A DNA stretch of 64,000 bases from positions 105,928-169,927 of the forward strand of contig MU006231.1 of assembly GCA_010093685.1 (NCBI GenBank), read 5' to 3'. Positions 34,972-46,551 of this stretch are shown here, piece by piece. How positions within the stretch are numbered: position 1 is the stretch's first letter; each line of letters opens with the position of its first letter. Below the pieces are notes generated by a model, which did not search any database, had not been told where the DNA came from, and worked only from the letters and a program-made list of their open reading frames with translations. Origin of the DNA: Ophiobolus disseminans. Lineage: Eukaryota; Ascomycota; Dothideomycetes; Pleosporales; Phaeosphaeriaceae. The position numbers and the translations under genes are program-made.

Positions 34972-36838
34972 ATGGATATCTTTCAAGACTTCGGAATTCT
35001 GCGTGTGGCCGCAATTTTGGTAAGTTTTGATACATTTTGCAATAAAAAAAACTCACGCTTACTTTGTTACTGCCGTGTCGCAGCTCAGCTTTTACATTGT
35101 GTCTTCTGCAATCCGAAATGTATATTTTCATCAACTGTCTACCTTTCCTGGACCACTACTTGCAAGATGCAGTCTGGTAAGTGAGCACCGTACGGAAACG
35201 GGTGGCATTAACTGATCGTTTAGGTGTGGCGTTTCAGGTCAACACTTGGGGGTACGTTTCACAGGGACTTGTTGCAAGTCCACGAGAAATATGGTAAGAA
35301 CAACCCTTAAGCTCACTGATACGTGGCATTTTGCTTACGGATCTACTTAGGCCCAGTGGTTCGCATCTCCCCGAATGAACTCTCATTTGGCAGCGCGGGA
35401 TCATGGAAAGATATCTATGGCTTTCCATCACAAGGCCAAGATCCTATGATCAAGAGTAATTTCTACAGTCTCCTCAGAGCAGGCTTTGATTCGGCATGCA
35501 TTGGGTGCGAACAAGATCCCGGCGTGGCAAGACGTATGAAGGCCGACCTCTCTCTAGCTTTCTCTTCAAAAGCCCTGCTCGAGCAAGAAGACATTGTGCA
35601 GAGAGTCATCAACCAATTCATCGAAAGTGTAAGCCTAGAGAAGCACTCGAAAGGGAAGGTCGATATGGCGAAATGGCTGGAGCTTGTCGCCTTCGATCTT
35701 ATGGGCGAAATGACCTTTGGCGAGTCGTTCGATTGCATCGCCAACGGTATTTGTGCAAAGACTAGATTCATAGAAGTGTACTAATAAGGTGGCAGGCGAG
35801 CGACATGACTGGATCAAGCTCATCTTAGATCATCTTTTCTTCGTCACGTTGGCTGACAATCTCCGGCGGGTGACTATCCTGGCTCTTCTAGGTCGGCTGC
35901 TCACACCAGTCATCGGACTCGCGCAGAAGAAGCATATCGATTACACCAGGAATAAAGTCAATGCGTGCGTACATCGTTGCCGACGTTGTTATATTCGAGT
36001 AATATTAACCGAACGGCAGCCGGTTAGAGAATACATCTCCGAGGAAAGACTTCGTAGCCAATCTGATCAATAAAGTCAATGATGGAGAGCTAGATGCAGA
36101 AGAGCTGGCTGCTCACTCTTCCACACTTATGTACGCTACAGGCCCTCGAACCATGCGCTTGGAGACTAACCACTATCAGTGTTGCAGGAGCAGAAACCGT
36201 GGCCAGCTCCATGTCAGGTATCTTGTATTGGCTTATCCGTCCTACGTCCAGTGCAAGCTACGATAAGCTCCGCAAGGAAATTCGTTCCCACTATTCGAGT
36301 TATGAGGATATCGACTACAGCTCCACTCAGAAACTTCCGTATCTACAAGCTGTCGTGAAAGAGGGTCTGCGCACTTTCTCGAATGGACATCCACTCCCAC
36401 GAGTCTGCCCTGGCCGCAAGATCGATGGGCACTGGGTCCCGGCAAAGGTTCGTACTTCAACATGCTCGTGCAAATACATCAACTTACACTTTAACGTAGA
36501 CCGAGGTATACACTTCTCCATGGACTGTAAACCACAGCGAAGAGTATTTTATTCGACCGTGGTCGTTTGAACCGGAGCGTTGGCTCCCTTCCAAGTCGGA
36601 GAAGTCCGAATATGCTTCTGACATGCTTTGGGTTAGCCAGCCGTTTCAGCAAGGGCCGAGAGGATGCCTTGGACGCAACTTCGCCTGGATGGAGATGAGT
36701 CTCGTGCTCGCGAAGTTGGTATGGAAGTATGATATGGAGCTGGCAAATCCAGATGATGACTGGCCCGACCGTGTGAGGATCCATGTCTTGTGGTGGAAAC
36801 CGGAGCTTGAGGTTCGAATTACGGATGTGAGCCGATGA
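34972..36838 (+). CDS. Cytochrome P450 monooxygenase 2
   Basis: Eight exons: 34972-35019, 35084-35176, 35224-35293, 35351-35746, 35796-35964, 36020-36130, 36180-36447 and 36500-36838. All phases agree, giving ~497 residues. An N-terminal anchor (LRVAAILLSFYIVSSAI) precedes FPGPLLARCSL. The I-helix is STLIVAGAETVASS (acid-threonine pair ET), ExxR is EGLR, then FEPERW and the heme loop FQQGPRGCLGRN with Cys ~441. WKDIYGF and the N-terminal region closely resemble P450 1, so the pair probably arose by duplication, although this copy has eight exons against three. It lies head-to-head with P450 1. Likely oxidises a later intermediate; substrate unknown. Confidence 0.88.
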
Positions 36839-36925
36839 ATAGTAACGTGTCAAGGATGCAGATGACTACGCTGGAAGTATTGATAGCCTCTGATCGCGCG
36901 ATTGTCAATGTATACAAGTTGTCCT

Positions 36926-37752
36926 TCAAAACCCCATAATCGTCACACCGCCATCCGTGACTACGACGCTCCCAGTCGCGTTCGAATTTCCCATCAAATA
37001 CACGTATGCTTCAGCAACCTCCGCCACCATCGCCATCGCCCCAGTTGCACATCTCGACAGCATTCTGTCCTCCAAAGGCTTCCTGATCTCGGGTGGTACG
37101 TTCTCCCATGCTTCCGTCAGAACCGGACCTGGACTAACAAGGTTAACGCGCAGGGGACGGAATTCCAATGCCAGGCTTTTCATCGCGCCTTCCAGTGCGG
37201 CAAAATACGCTCCGTGAAGCGTCCATCCTTGCAAGGGGAGACTGGAGTTGATGCCACCGGTAAAAGTGATTGACGATTTTGCCGTGATGTGCATGTGTTT
37301 GTGCGCATGTTTGGCAACAATCAAAGCACCAAAGAAACGAACCGTGCCGGCGTCGAGCATGCTTTGCACTGTTTGCTCAAGAAACGGGGGAAGTTTGACT
37401 GGGTCTCCGGCTGCGTAGACGACGTGGTCGAACTTTTGGCCCGCGGGATTTAAGCTCAGGAACAAATTTTCGACGTTTCGGTCCAGCGTATTGGGGTTTT
37501 GGAGGTCGCACACTGATGTTGTGATTCGTGCATTCTCGTGAGATGATTGTAGACGTGATGCTGCGCTAGCTAATTTTTCCGGGTTCGAAGAGGAAATGGT
37601 GAGATCTGATGCACAGTTGGTATGGAGCTCGACTATGAGATGCGTAAGAAGATACCCTGACAGCCAGCCTCAAGCACGCCTCGCGCGACACCAAGACCAA
37701 TACCACTGGTGCCTCCGAACACAAGCACCCTTTTCCCTGAAAGCTTTTCCAT
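36926..37752 (-). CDS. Short-chain dehydrogenase-like protein 3, altered catalytic motif
   Basis: Exons 37752-37656 and 37605-36926, with a 50-base intron (GTATCT..CATCAG), give ~258 residues. The cofactor loop is clear (VLVFGGTSGIGLGVARG) and the NAG equivalent is VVYAAGD. Where the family has YxxxK this protein reads GAYFAALEGAMKSLA: the tyrosine is present but the residue four on is Leu, not Lys. The C terminus is ordinary (VNLVSPGPVL..GSVVVTDGGVTIMGF). It may use a shifted lysine, catalyse a non-redox step, or be inactive; this cannot be settled from sequence. Convergent with P450 2, ~90 bases apart. Confidence 0.8.
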
Positions 37753-38233
37753 TGTTGACCTTGAAAGCAAAATGATTATCGCGGCTTGTAACTTGTAGTA
37801 AGCACTCTTGAAGTGGGAATATGATGTCTTATGTGTAAGGAATGAGCGTAATAAGGTGACTTCACTTTAACATAGGAAACTAATCCACAAAAGCTAGACT
37901 GGTAGGAATGACGCACGGTAGTACTCCGAGTACAATGCGTCTTTCCAGATGGAGGAAATATCCGAGAATCTTTGGCTATATACAGCTAGGCTCAGTCAGG
38001 GCGGATGTTAATGCGTGTACTCAGATTTGTTAACAGACTTAAAAGATGTCGATTCTTGTGTTTCTTCGTTATTACGTAATCTTCCTTCGAATTCTTTGAT
38101 GAAATCAGTCTCAACAAAACACAAGTACAATATAGTGCGAACGCCAAACTCGAGAATCAAAACTATACCAAGATGGATTCTGTTTGAGCAACCAATACGC
38201 TTGAGCAAAACCAAAACCCACAATAAGCTACCA
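37753..38233. other. Intergenic, 481 bases
   Basis: Promoter side of SDR 3 and 3' flank of the PTH11-like gene. Nothing else recognised. Confidence 0.4.
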
Positions 38234-39397
38234 CTACCGCGTCCTCCCCGAAGCCGTAGGGCTTGTCTTCCCTGAGTTCACAATGCCCATCTCCATCTCA
38301 TCATGCTTATCGAACGATTGATAGCTCGATCCCTTCGACTGTTTGCTTGAGTACCTCAAGGAGCTGAAGCTGCTAAGTAGCTTCGTCGCCCACGGGCTTT
38401 GCATCGAAGCTCTCCATACGGGTCGCATTAGTGGCAGACAGGCGCACATGACACCAAGATTTAGCTCTACTATGGTCCACAACATAGGAGGGGAGTACTC
38501 GTCTGTGAAGAAGTCAGCGACATGCCCTTGAACATTCAAAGTCAAGCATTCATGACTTACAAGTTATGTCGCGCCACATTGGGTTTTCCAGGGCACCAAA
38601 TGCGTTGATCAGAAGAACGAGGCGGATAATTCCTGTGATGATGACGAAGCTGCCTAAGGCGAAAATCATGGCGACACCAATCTTTCGGCGCAACGGCATG
38701 TGTAGTTTCCAGACCTGGTGGATTGGAATCACCAAGATGATGATGTCGAGCCCAATGTTGGATGCGACGCCCGCAGTGTACGTGGCTGGGGCGTTGATAC
38801 AGTTCGTCGTGACTTCGGTTGTCCAGCCGTCGGAGATAGGACTGCACGGAAATATGCCCACGAGGACGAAGGCTATGGTCCAAGCTACGAGCAAACCAAT
38901 CGTTGCCCACGATATCATGTTGAAGCCTCGTGTGCCAAAGATGCGCTTATACAGGAAAGCGATACTGAGCTTGGTAATCCCAACGCAAGCGTTCCAGACA
39001 ATGATCATGGCATAGTTGGTCTGCACAAGCTAGTCAGCTATGATCTGTAAGGGAAACTGCGGAGTGAACATACAATGGCGAAGTACTTGTACCATGGACC
39101 TATCTGCGGGATGCCCATCTCATCGAACTCCATATGACCGCCGAGGTTTCCCATGCGAGAACCGGTGAGTACAATTGCCGTGAAGCCATAAGCAAATATC
39201 TGGTATTGTCAGGTCTGTATGATCGCCAAGACAGTTTTCAAAAATCATACCAGAGCCACAAGGGCTAACCAATCATCTGTTTGCAAAGGTTGCTTTACCA
39301 GCCTCCTGGCTTTGAAGCGCAATGCGACTACTATTCCCGCGAGAATGGGAAAAATAATACCGACAGCAAGGAACGTGGGCTTGTAGTCGGACCCCAT
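38234..39397 (-). CDS. PTH11-like seven-helix membrane protein (fungal rhodopsin-like domain)
   Basis: Exons 39397-39251, 39199-39074, 39020-38561 and 38502-38234 join in phase to ~333 residues. Several strong transmembrane segments follow a short N terminus: TFLAVGIIFPILAGIVVALR, LALVALIFAYGFTAIVL, ISWATIGLLVAWTIAFVLVGIFPC, YTAGVASNIGLDIIILVIPI, VAMIFALGSFVIITGIIRLVLL and MLWTIVELNLGVMCACLPLM. WYKYFAITNYAMIIVWNACVGITKLSIAFLYKRIF and the W..CP/CIN cysteines are typical of the fungal integral-membrane family that includes PTH11-type receptors. The cytosolic tail is Ser-rich. Members often sit in metabolite clusters; whether this one senses, transports or is incidental is not known. Confidence 0.85.
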
Positions 39398-40239
39398 GGT
39401 TGGAATGCTGAGTCTTGGATGGAAGCTCACACGAGATGATTCAGTTATGAAGGCTCAGGTGAAGGCTCACTCGAGTAGCCCTCTCACACCCTAGCACACC
39501 TTCGGACTCCGTTGTATGCACCCCATATTACCTGTGGAGATGCAGTTCGAGATAACACATTCGGCCGGATACATTGCATTGGTCTCGGGAATTAAGGCGT
39601 ATGCACTGCTCAGCCCTGTGCAACGTCGGGATTGTCCTCATTCAGTAAGAACCCGAAAAGGCTCCCCACTTGCGACATGTATTAACCACGCGAATCTCAA
39701 GCCGCCGCTGACTGCACCACAACCCATGTTTCGAAATTTGGAATGCTAAGGTTTTGTGGGTGAGTTGCTCTCGATCGCGCTGTTTCACCACAGGGGCGCA
39801 TCGAGCCTCGATCCGATGGGTCGAGCTTTGTTGACCCTGATGCTCTCTAACCCTATTTGACCAATGCACCAGTCTTGATAATGAGAGTTGAGGCTGTGAT
39901 GCAAACGAAGGTCGCACGGCGGTTGTAAAAATAGCCCACGGGCTCGTCAACGAGAACAATATGACGAGGGCTGTTGAGGGGTGTCGTGACAGGATTGAGC
40001 GACCAAACAAGAATAGGCGCTCACTTTGTGTACACTCTAGAAGAAACGTGCTGGTAAAGCAATGTTCTTGAATGCAGAGGATGTGTTGGTGTTGGTGACG
40101 ACTTTGGCTGTAGAGATGCACACGGGGCAAGACGCTAACCCAATATGATCGCGCTAAAGGTGACTGTGCCGCTGCCCTTGCTCCTCGAAGATGTTCAGCA
40201 GCATCCAGAATCAGCAACACCTGAGAACGCACGCAAGTC
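39398..40239. other. Intergenic, 842 bases
   Basis: Divergent promoter region between the PTH11-like gene and P450 3. Contains only shadow frames; no operator identified. Confidence 0.4.
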
Positions 40240-41936
40240 ATGCAGTCACCATGGTATAATCAGCTTCTTGCGATTACCGTAGTGGTTACCATAGCCGTTG
40301 CGCTCTGGCCACCGAAGAAGAAGGCATTCCGTCGTCGTGGAATCGACCCAGGCTACTGGAACCTCAAAGTATGGCCGGCAAGAATATGGTTTCTCATTAA
40401 AGGCCACGATATTGTGGAGCAAGCGTACCTTCAGGTAATAATATATTCTCATCGTAGACCAGCACTCACACAGAACAGGAGAAAGATGCGCCATACTTAC
40501 TCCAGAGTCTCAACGAAGATGCTCTGGTATTACCGCCTAGGTATCTGCCAGAGCTTCGCATGCTTCCAAGTAGCAAGCTGAGTGCTTCTCTGGCGTTGGT
40601 CACGAGCGTTTTGGGGCAGCATAGCGGCGTAGATATCATCCTCAAAGACCGTCAACATTACGACATCGCCCGGGTTCAAGTGACGAAGAGCTTACGTGTG
40701 TACCATTCAAGAATACTTTTCTTTTCATGCTGCTAACTATCTACAGCAACTCTTCTTCCAATTCTTTCTCGGAAAGTCGACAGCATTTTATCTGAAGAGC
40801 TCTCAGGATGCTCAACTTCAGATTTCACTCCGGTCAAGGTGAAGAACATCGTTTCTGCTTTGGTATTACGCACAACGCTGCTCACCTTTTTTGGTCCTGA
40901 GCTCTGCGATAATACCGAGTTGCAATGGGTGATGGAGGAATTCACGAACATCGTCCGAGACATGGCCATCTTCATGTTGTTCATTCCCAAGTTTTTGAGA
41001 CCATCGATGCAACCTTTTCTACCTCCAACTGCTCGCATGAAGCGACTACATGCACAAGCTCGAACAATATTGTTTCCAACAGCATGGAACTTATCGAAAA
41101 AAGCGGGAGGGGGCGACACCGTGATTAACCATTTCCTGACAACCTCCGAGGCTGTAGACGAGAAGGAGATTGTTGCGAAACTTTTCGTGTTGATGGCTGG
41201 CGCGGTATGTTATGCATTTGAGAAATTCGATCAAAACGCTCATACTATTAGCTTCATACAACGAAGATGTCGACCGGTCATGCATTGATCGACTTGTGCG
41301 CATCTCCGGAGTGCGTCCCTGGATTGAAAACCGAGGCTTTGCGAGAACATCCAATGCATGAAGATTCACCCTGGCAAGTCGAGGAAGTCAACCGCTTGAA
41401 GTTACTTGACTCTTTCCTCAAAGAGTCGCAGAGATTCAATCCACCAAACTACCGTAAGTTGACGTTCCCGTGGGCTGATCTTCTTCTCACGGCCTGAGCT
41501 AGTGAGCTTTGACCGCATCGCTACAGCGACTTTCGCCTTCCAGGACGGGACTGTGATCCCGGAAGGCACATTTATCAGTATGCCTGCAGGACCGATGGCA
41601 ATGGACCCCGAGAACTACCATGATCCACAAAAGTTCGAAGCGAGTCGGTTTTGTGGAACCGATGGCTCGGCTGCAGCTGCAGCCACTGAGAAGCTTCAGA
41701 GAACGCACGAGTTTGTGGGTACAGAAAGCGGCAACATTCACTGGGGTCATGGACGATTTACATGTCCTGGACGGTGGTACGCGAGTGCAATCATGAAGGT
41801 GATCATCGCGCAAATAATCCGCAGGTACGATGTCAAGTTCCCGAAGGGACAGGAGGAAAGACTCCCCAATGTGTATTTGGATCTCATTGTCGAGCCAAAT
41901 CCGAAACAAGTGGTATTATTTCGAGTAAGAGAGTAA
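40240..41936 (+). CDS. Cytochrome P450 monooxygenase 3
   Basis: Exons 40240-40434, 40479-40695, 40747-41204, 41252-41453 and 41503-41936 give ~501 residues. A short anchor (LLAITVVVTIAVALWP) is followed directly by a basic patch (PPKKKAFRRRG). The I-helix threonines follow LMAGALHTT, restored by the 47-base intron 41205-41251. ExxR is ESQR in LDSFLKESQRFNPP, and the heme loop is IHWGHGRFTCPGRWYAS (Cys ~445), with Trp in place of the usual Phe. LDSFLKESQR and GHGRFxCPGR are typical of the fungal P450 group containing ent-kaurene-oxidase-like and ABA-pathway enzymes. It is a different subfamily from P450 1 and 2. Confidence 0.88.
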
Positions 41937-42545
41937 TCTGTAGTTCATAATGACGATTCTCACATGTTGACGGGTCGGAGACGTGTTCAAGTTCAGCTCT
42001 AGCCGCACACTAGCGTGTCTGGCGAAAATGAATCCTTTTGACTTCGGTCAGCGAACATCTACATCGTGACCCACCTGCGTCTACCGCGGACACTCTTCAG
42101 GCTGTCGCATTCTATACAGTAAGCCGGCTCCACACCCATAGTGGCAACGGTCTAAGCCTTTAGCCGGAAGCATAGATCGCGGGCGCAGGCTGAGAATCGA
42201 CAAGGATGTTGGCGCAACTAAGCTTCCGGGCTCTTGCCCCCAGGCACACGATAATCTCACGATGCGCCTTCCGACATTGTTCCCTTCCATTGACAGATGA
42301 GGAAACACCCGGACGCCACATCCGCCCCCAACGTCTTTACAAAAATCTTATCTGACGAAATTCAATAGCCTCTGTACGGTGACCGAGGCTATGCAAGGCG
42401 GAAGTATGGAGATTGGGACGGCTGAGCATTCCAGATATCGTCTCTGGCTGAATCGTGGTGAAGGCACTGGAGAGGAGAGCAAATGTTATAATTGTTCCGC
42501 ATCCAGTACATTTCTCTGGGCCCGAAGATCATCACGCTATTGACC
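41937..42545. other. Intergenic, 609 bases
   Basis: Between P450 3 and the FAD oxidase, both plus strand; contains the promoter of the oxidase by position. No motif is assigned. Confidence 0.4.
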
Positions 42546-44155
42546 ATGGCGACTTTCACCCTCATTGTACTGCTTACTTGCATTTGGTCTGTGGTTGCTA
42601 CAACATCAACTTGGAACCGCAGTAATGCATGCCAATCGTTAAGTTCAAAGTTTCCGGCAAGTATCTACACTGTTGGATCCTCCGAGTACAAATCCGAAAC
42701 GCAAGGTACGTACTCGCTACCGCACAGTGGCCAAAGCTGCATACTGATCCTCCCAGCATACTGGTCTCTGGCTGCTTGGCTGGAACCTGACTGCGTATTT
42801 GCCCCTGCCAGCTCGTCAGATCTGGCGGGAGGCGTCGACGTTCTCATCAAGTCCAACACCACGTTTGCGATACGAAGTGGCGGTCATGCTCCCACCACCG
42901 GCATTGCCTCGACCGGCCATGGCGTTTTGATCTCCATGGCACAATTCAAGACGCTCACACTTCATGACGCACCAAACAAATACGGCGCATCCTATCTACG
43001 TTGTGGTGCCGCAAACCCTTGGGGTGTAGTTTACGAATTTCTTGGTCAACATGGACTGAGCGTTGTAGCTGGACGCATTTGGCCTGTTGGCACGGGTGCC
43101 CTTCTTGGAGGAGCTCTGAGCTTCTTCAGTCAGCAACGGGGATGGGGCTCAAACAACATTGTCAACTACGAGGTCGTCAACGCCGATGCCAAGGTCGTCC
43201 AGGTAAACGCGAAGTCCAACCCCGATCTGTTCTGGGCACTCAAGGGGGGCGGAAACAACTTCGGTATCGTTACCCACTACGACATGAAGACCTTCAAGCA
43301 AGATAAGATCTTCGGTTTCAACATGGCTTGGCCGCCGGAGCAGATGCAAAAGTTCTCAGATGCGATGACCAACTGGATGCTTCCTGGTGGCGGCCGGGAG
43401 GATGCAAAGGGAGCATTGATGCCAAGCACGCAATACACGCCCGCGACGGACCGCCTGGAGCCTTCGCTGACTGCATTATACGATGCGCCCATCAACAACC
43501 CAGCTGCGTTCGAGAACTTTAGTGCCATCGCTGGGACAGATCTCGGTAACGGCGTGCAGAATGTCAGTCAGCTTGTGAACCAAACAATTGGCTATTCTGC
43601 GCGTGTTTTGCGATGGAAGTGGTATGTCACGTCCATCAAGTTCGACAAAGAGACGATGCCCATCGTGATCGACACTATGGTCGACGTCGCCAAGGAACTG
43701 ATCCCGAAATTCGATGGGTTTGTTGGAGTCGCGGAAGAGCCTATCACCATCAAGCATCTCGAAGCTGCTAAAGCGAACGGTGGCGATCCCATGAATCTCG
43801 ATCCTAAGGATGGTGGCTTCCTCAGTAAGTTCTTTCCACTCCCTCACAATGCTTGTCGCTAATGCATACAGTGGCGCTTTACTACACGGCATACAGCGAT
43901 CCTAAGCTCGACGAGACCGCTGAGAACTATCTCAAGACGCTGATCAGCACGGTGGAGAAGAAGACCAAGGCGAAAAACTTGTTCTACGACTTCTACTTCT
44001 TGAACGATCTCGGTATCGCACAAGATGCGTTCACGAGCTACAAAGGTGGAGCCCTGAACAAGTTGAAGGCCATCAGCAGGAAGTACGATCCGAGGGGTGT
44101 CTTCCAACACCTGGTACCTGGCTACAAGTTGGGCTATCTGGTTGATGGATCATAA
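42546..44155 (+). CDS. Secreted FAD-linked oxidoreductase (BBE-like)
   Basis: Exons 42546-42705, 42757-43824 and 43872-44155 give ~503 residues. The first intron is 51 bases without a stop, so the raw frame reads through it; splicing restores the conserved KSETQAYWSLAAWLEPDC. ATG 42546 gives the signal peptide MATFTLIVLLTCIWSVVA. The FAD-binding type 4 domain shows FAIRSGGHAPTTG (the His that commonly carries FAD), VGTGALLGGALSFFSQQRGW and LFWALKGGGNNFGIVTHYDM. No cysteine occurs where bicovalent BBE enzymes have theirs, so a single flavin link is expected. The C terminus is the berberine-bridge substrate part, ending KYDPRGVFQHLVPGYKL. Oxidises an alcohol or closes a ring with O2; it may finish the pathway outside the cytosol. 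Confidence 0.9.
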
Positions 44156-44764
44156 AAGTTTTTTTTTTTCGTAGCGTGTGTACACTTCAATCTGTCATCG
44201 TAATGTATAAATTATCATGTGTTAAATCTTGCTGTATGAACAATCGAAGGTTCGAATTTCTGTTAAGAAGCTTTGGAGGCATGTCAAGGTATGATAGTCC
44301 CCTCAAGAATCGAATAATGGGATTGATATGAGGTTGACAAGTTCTGGCTGCCAGGACGCGAACAGTTTAGAGTGCGGAGCGGTCGTTTCGCATCCGACAA
44401 TAGGTAAGGCTGTTGGGTTGGTGTTGAGAATACCGGTAAGCGGTGACGAACGGAGTTGATCATTCCTCAAGCACACCTCGAAGCGCATTGCTAGACTTCT
44501 TCTTCCGCTAATAGAAGTCACTGCGCATTGTGGTAGCTCTACGTGAGCGGGCATTTTCTTTCAAAAAGTAGTTCATCCATCACGTTTGTGTGGCTGCACC
44601 TGCCAATTGCATGTTTCAGCCTTGCCTTCCAGCTTTGGACGAGGGGCTTTCAGCCTTCCACATCGTCATGAACGAGCTTCAGCCCCGCTGCGCCAACGTC
44701 CAAGTTCCATGGAGCTTTTACCTAACAAGCTGATCCTGAAGGCCCTTGCTGGGTCCAATTCACC
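44156..44764. other. Intergenic, 609 bases
   Basis: Begins with a poly-T run just after the FAD oxidase stop (~44158-44170), possibly part of the 3' processing region. Nothing else recognised. Confidence 0.4.
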
Positions 44765-45571
44765 ATGCGTCTCTCACCACCCCTGACAACTCCTGCGCCA
44801 GATCTACGGGTTCGGCAAGACGCGCCCGCAATTACATGGAACGTCATCGGGTACTCAGCGGTCGGCACTATTTGTACGTATGTCAATCTCTTCGAGCCTT
44901 TGCGCATCTAAGAGATGTCAATATAGGGTCGCCCATCAAATGCCACGATTCGCGCACCCTCTGGACCTCGCAGTCTGTGGCATGGGGATGCAGCGCGCAA
45001 GGCGAAAATTTCACTTCAGCAACTGCATGTAGTACAGACGCTGGAAGTCGCGAGTTTCTCATGTTTTTCGGGACAGCGGGGAGTTCGGAGCAATGCGGTA
45101 CCTATGCGCAGCCGCCACTCGGAGCATCTCAAAATACTGGAATCGCAGCTGATGCTGTTTAGTCTGACTGGTATGCATTGCTACACCGGCACGATAATGG
45201 AATACCCCGACTTTGCAGGCGCAACTAGAACAGGCGCAGCGTGCCATTCGAAAAGTCTAGATGGTATCGTGGTGTATATGGATACTCGGACTGGAGTAGC
45301 GCATACGACTGGTACATCCGCTTTTTTGTTCAAGTCGCCGTTCACCACTACGGCCATGGCTTCGCATACGGCTTCTTCCATCATACCGATCTCTACGACC
45401 AGCACGCAGGCGGAACGCAAGGGACTGCAAACGTCAGATAAGATCGCACTGGGAGTTGAGATAAATGTTGGTCTCCCAGGCACTGTGGCAGCTGTGTTGA
45501 CGATGATTCTTGGGCTTCGGAAATTGCGTGAAGGCCGGCGAGGAAAAGAAAGTAGAAGACAAGCACCATAA
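44765..45571 (+). CDS. Putative single-pass membrane protein, incomplete model
   Basis: ATG 44765 (MRLSPPLTTPAPDLRVRQDA) runs to ~44874, then a 53-base intron (GTACGT..ATATAG) leads to a Cys-bearing ectodomain (IKCHDSRTLWTSQSVAWGCSAQGENFTSATAC). The 3' part (45104-45571) is in another frame and carries a Ser/Thr stalk, a hydrophobic helix (GLPGTVAAVLTMILGL) and a basic tail (RKLREGRRGKESRR). I could not find a clean splice linking the two, so the span is the likely gene and not an exact model. It resembles in plan the surface proteins at 11.4 and 17.8 kb. The function is unknown and it probably lies outside the terpenoid cluster. Confidence 0.4.
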
Positions 45572-45894
45572 GGCTAGGCAGTGGGGATAATAGAATGGAG
45601 GTAGGAATGGTATGACAGGTGAGCATGATACACATCTAAGGCTACATCAATATCTTGCCACTTAACTTTTCGTTATACCGAAAAAGCGCGGCTCACTCTC
45701 TCCTTCGCGCTATGAGTTGCAATGCAACCGCCGTGGGGTCTGATATAGATTCTGCCTTATTGAATCCACGGCTCGTCCACGCTAGAAATTGCAGTGCAGC
45801 TGTGGGGTTCCCGTCAGTCGGTATACTACACTGGCCCGATTAGTAAAAGTGCCGAACAGACAAGAGACCACACTAAGGCTACAAACTTTAGGTC

Positions 45895-45963
45895 TTATTG
45901 GCTACTTTGGCTACTGCGCGACGACTGCTCATATTGTTCTACCACTATCACTTTCACTGGTAC
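45895..45963 (+). repeat. Fragment of the second dispersed repeat (right)
   Basis: Reads GTCTTATTGGCTACTTTGGC.. then GCGACGACTGCTCA and ACCACTATCACTTTCACTGG. It aligns with 24656-24723 and with the reverse of 13624-13665. It follows the 19-base motif by ~100 bases, in the same order as at 24.5 kb. Confidence 0.6.
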
Positions 45964-46551
45964 GTGAAAAAAGGCAACATGTTTGACATACGCCAAGTTC
46001 GACACCGACTGGTGCATGCAACATCATGCTCGGAGCACTAATAGAAGTACATCGACTGCGATATTTAGCGTAAAAAATGTGATGACCGGGAGCAGACTGG
46101 ATGTGGGGAGAGATGTCACTACCATATTTCAATCGCGATCACTTGACTAAGTTGGGGGTTTTGCGAATATGTTCCCAACCTCCAGAGTTGGATAACATGG
46201 TGTTGATTTCCACTTGGGGAGCAAAGACGTGACATACAGATGCTCAAGGCTGATCGAAACCCCCGAGAAGGAACAAGAGGAAAATAAGGTAGGTTGTGGA
46301 CATACCTACAATCTCTCCGCCCCAACGCTAAAAAAGCAGTGCAAAAGAGCACAGACTGCCACTCGCGCGCAAAATGTTCAGCACCGCAGCAGGCAGAACA
46401 GCTGGAGAGCCTCGTTGCCCCACACCTGATCAGTGACCGGTATCAGACGTTAGGGTGTGCTGCGATTGGGCCATAATTCTCGGCGCAAAGTAAGTGATGA
46501 AGATACGCGCACAAAAGGAGTGGTGATGAGATTGCACTGCAACTCTTAGCG

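Larger units (their letters stand above)
27399..44155. other. Terpenoid-type biosynthetic gene cluster
   Basis: Ten adjacent genes with little intergenic DNA: Zn2Cys6 regulator (27399), SDR (29944), sesquiterpene synthase (31458), SDR (32847), P450 (34713), P450 (34972), SDR (37752), PTH11-like receptor (39397), P450 (40240) and FAD-linked oxidase (42546). A cyclase with tailoring oxidases and its own AflR-like regulator is the established signature of a fungal secondary-metabolite cluster. No transporter or acyltransferase is seen. Borders are inferred from the gene-poor repeat blocks on both sides. Confidence 0.85.

Noticed and set aside
42706..42756. Treating the in-frame 51 bases of the FAD oxidase as coding
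   Set aside because: They interrupt the conserved Tyr-Trp-Ser segment of the family and have good splice ends; spliced out in the model.
44746..45162. A single-exon gene for the whole open frame starting at 44746
   Set aside because: The first ~60 codons look non-coding; a start at 44765 in another frame followed by an intron gives better continuity.
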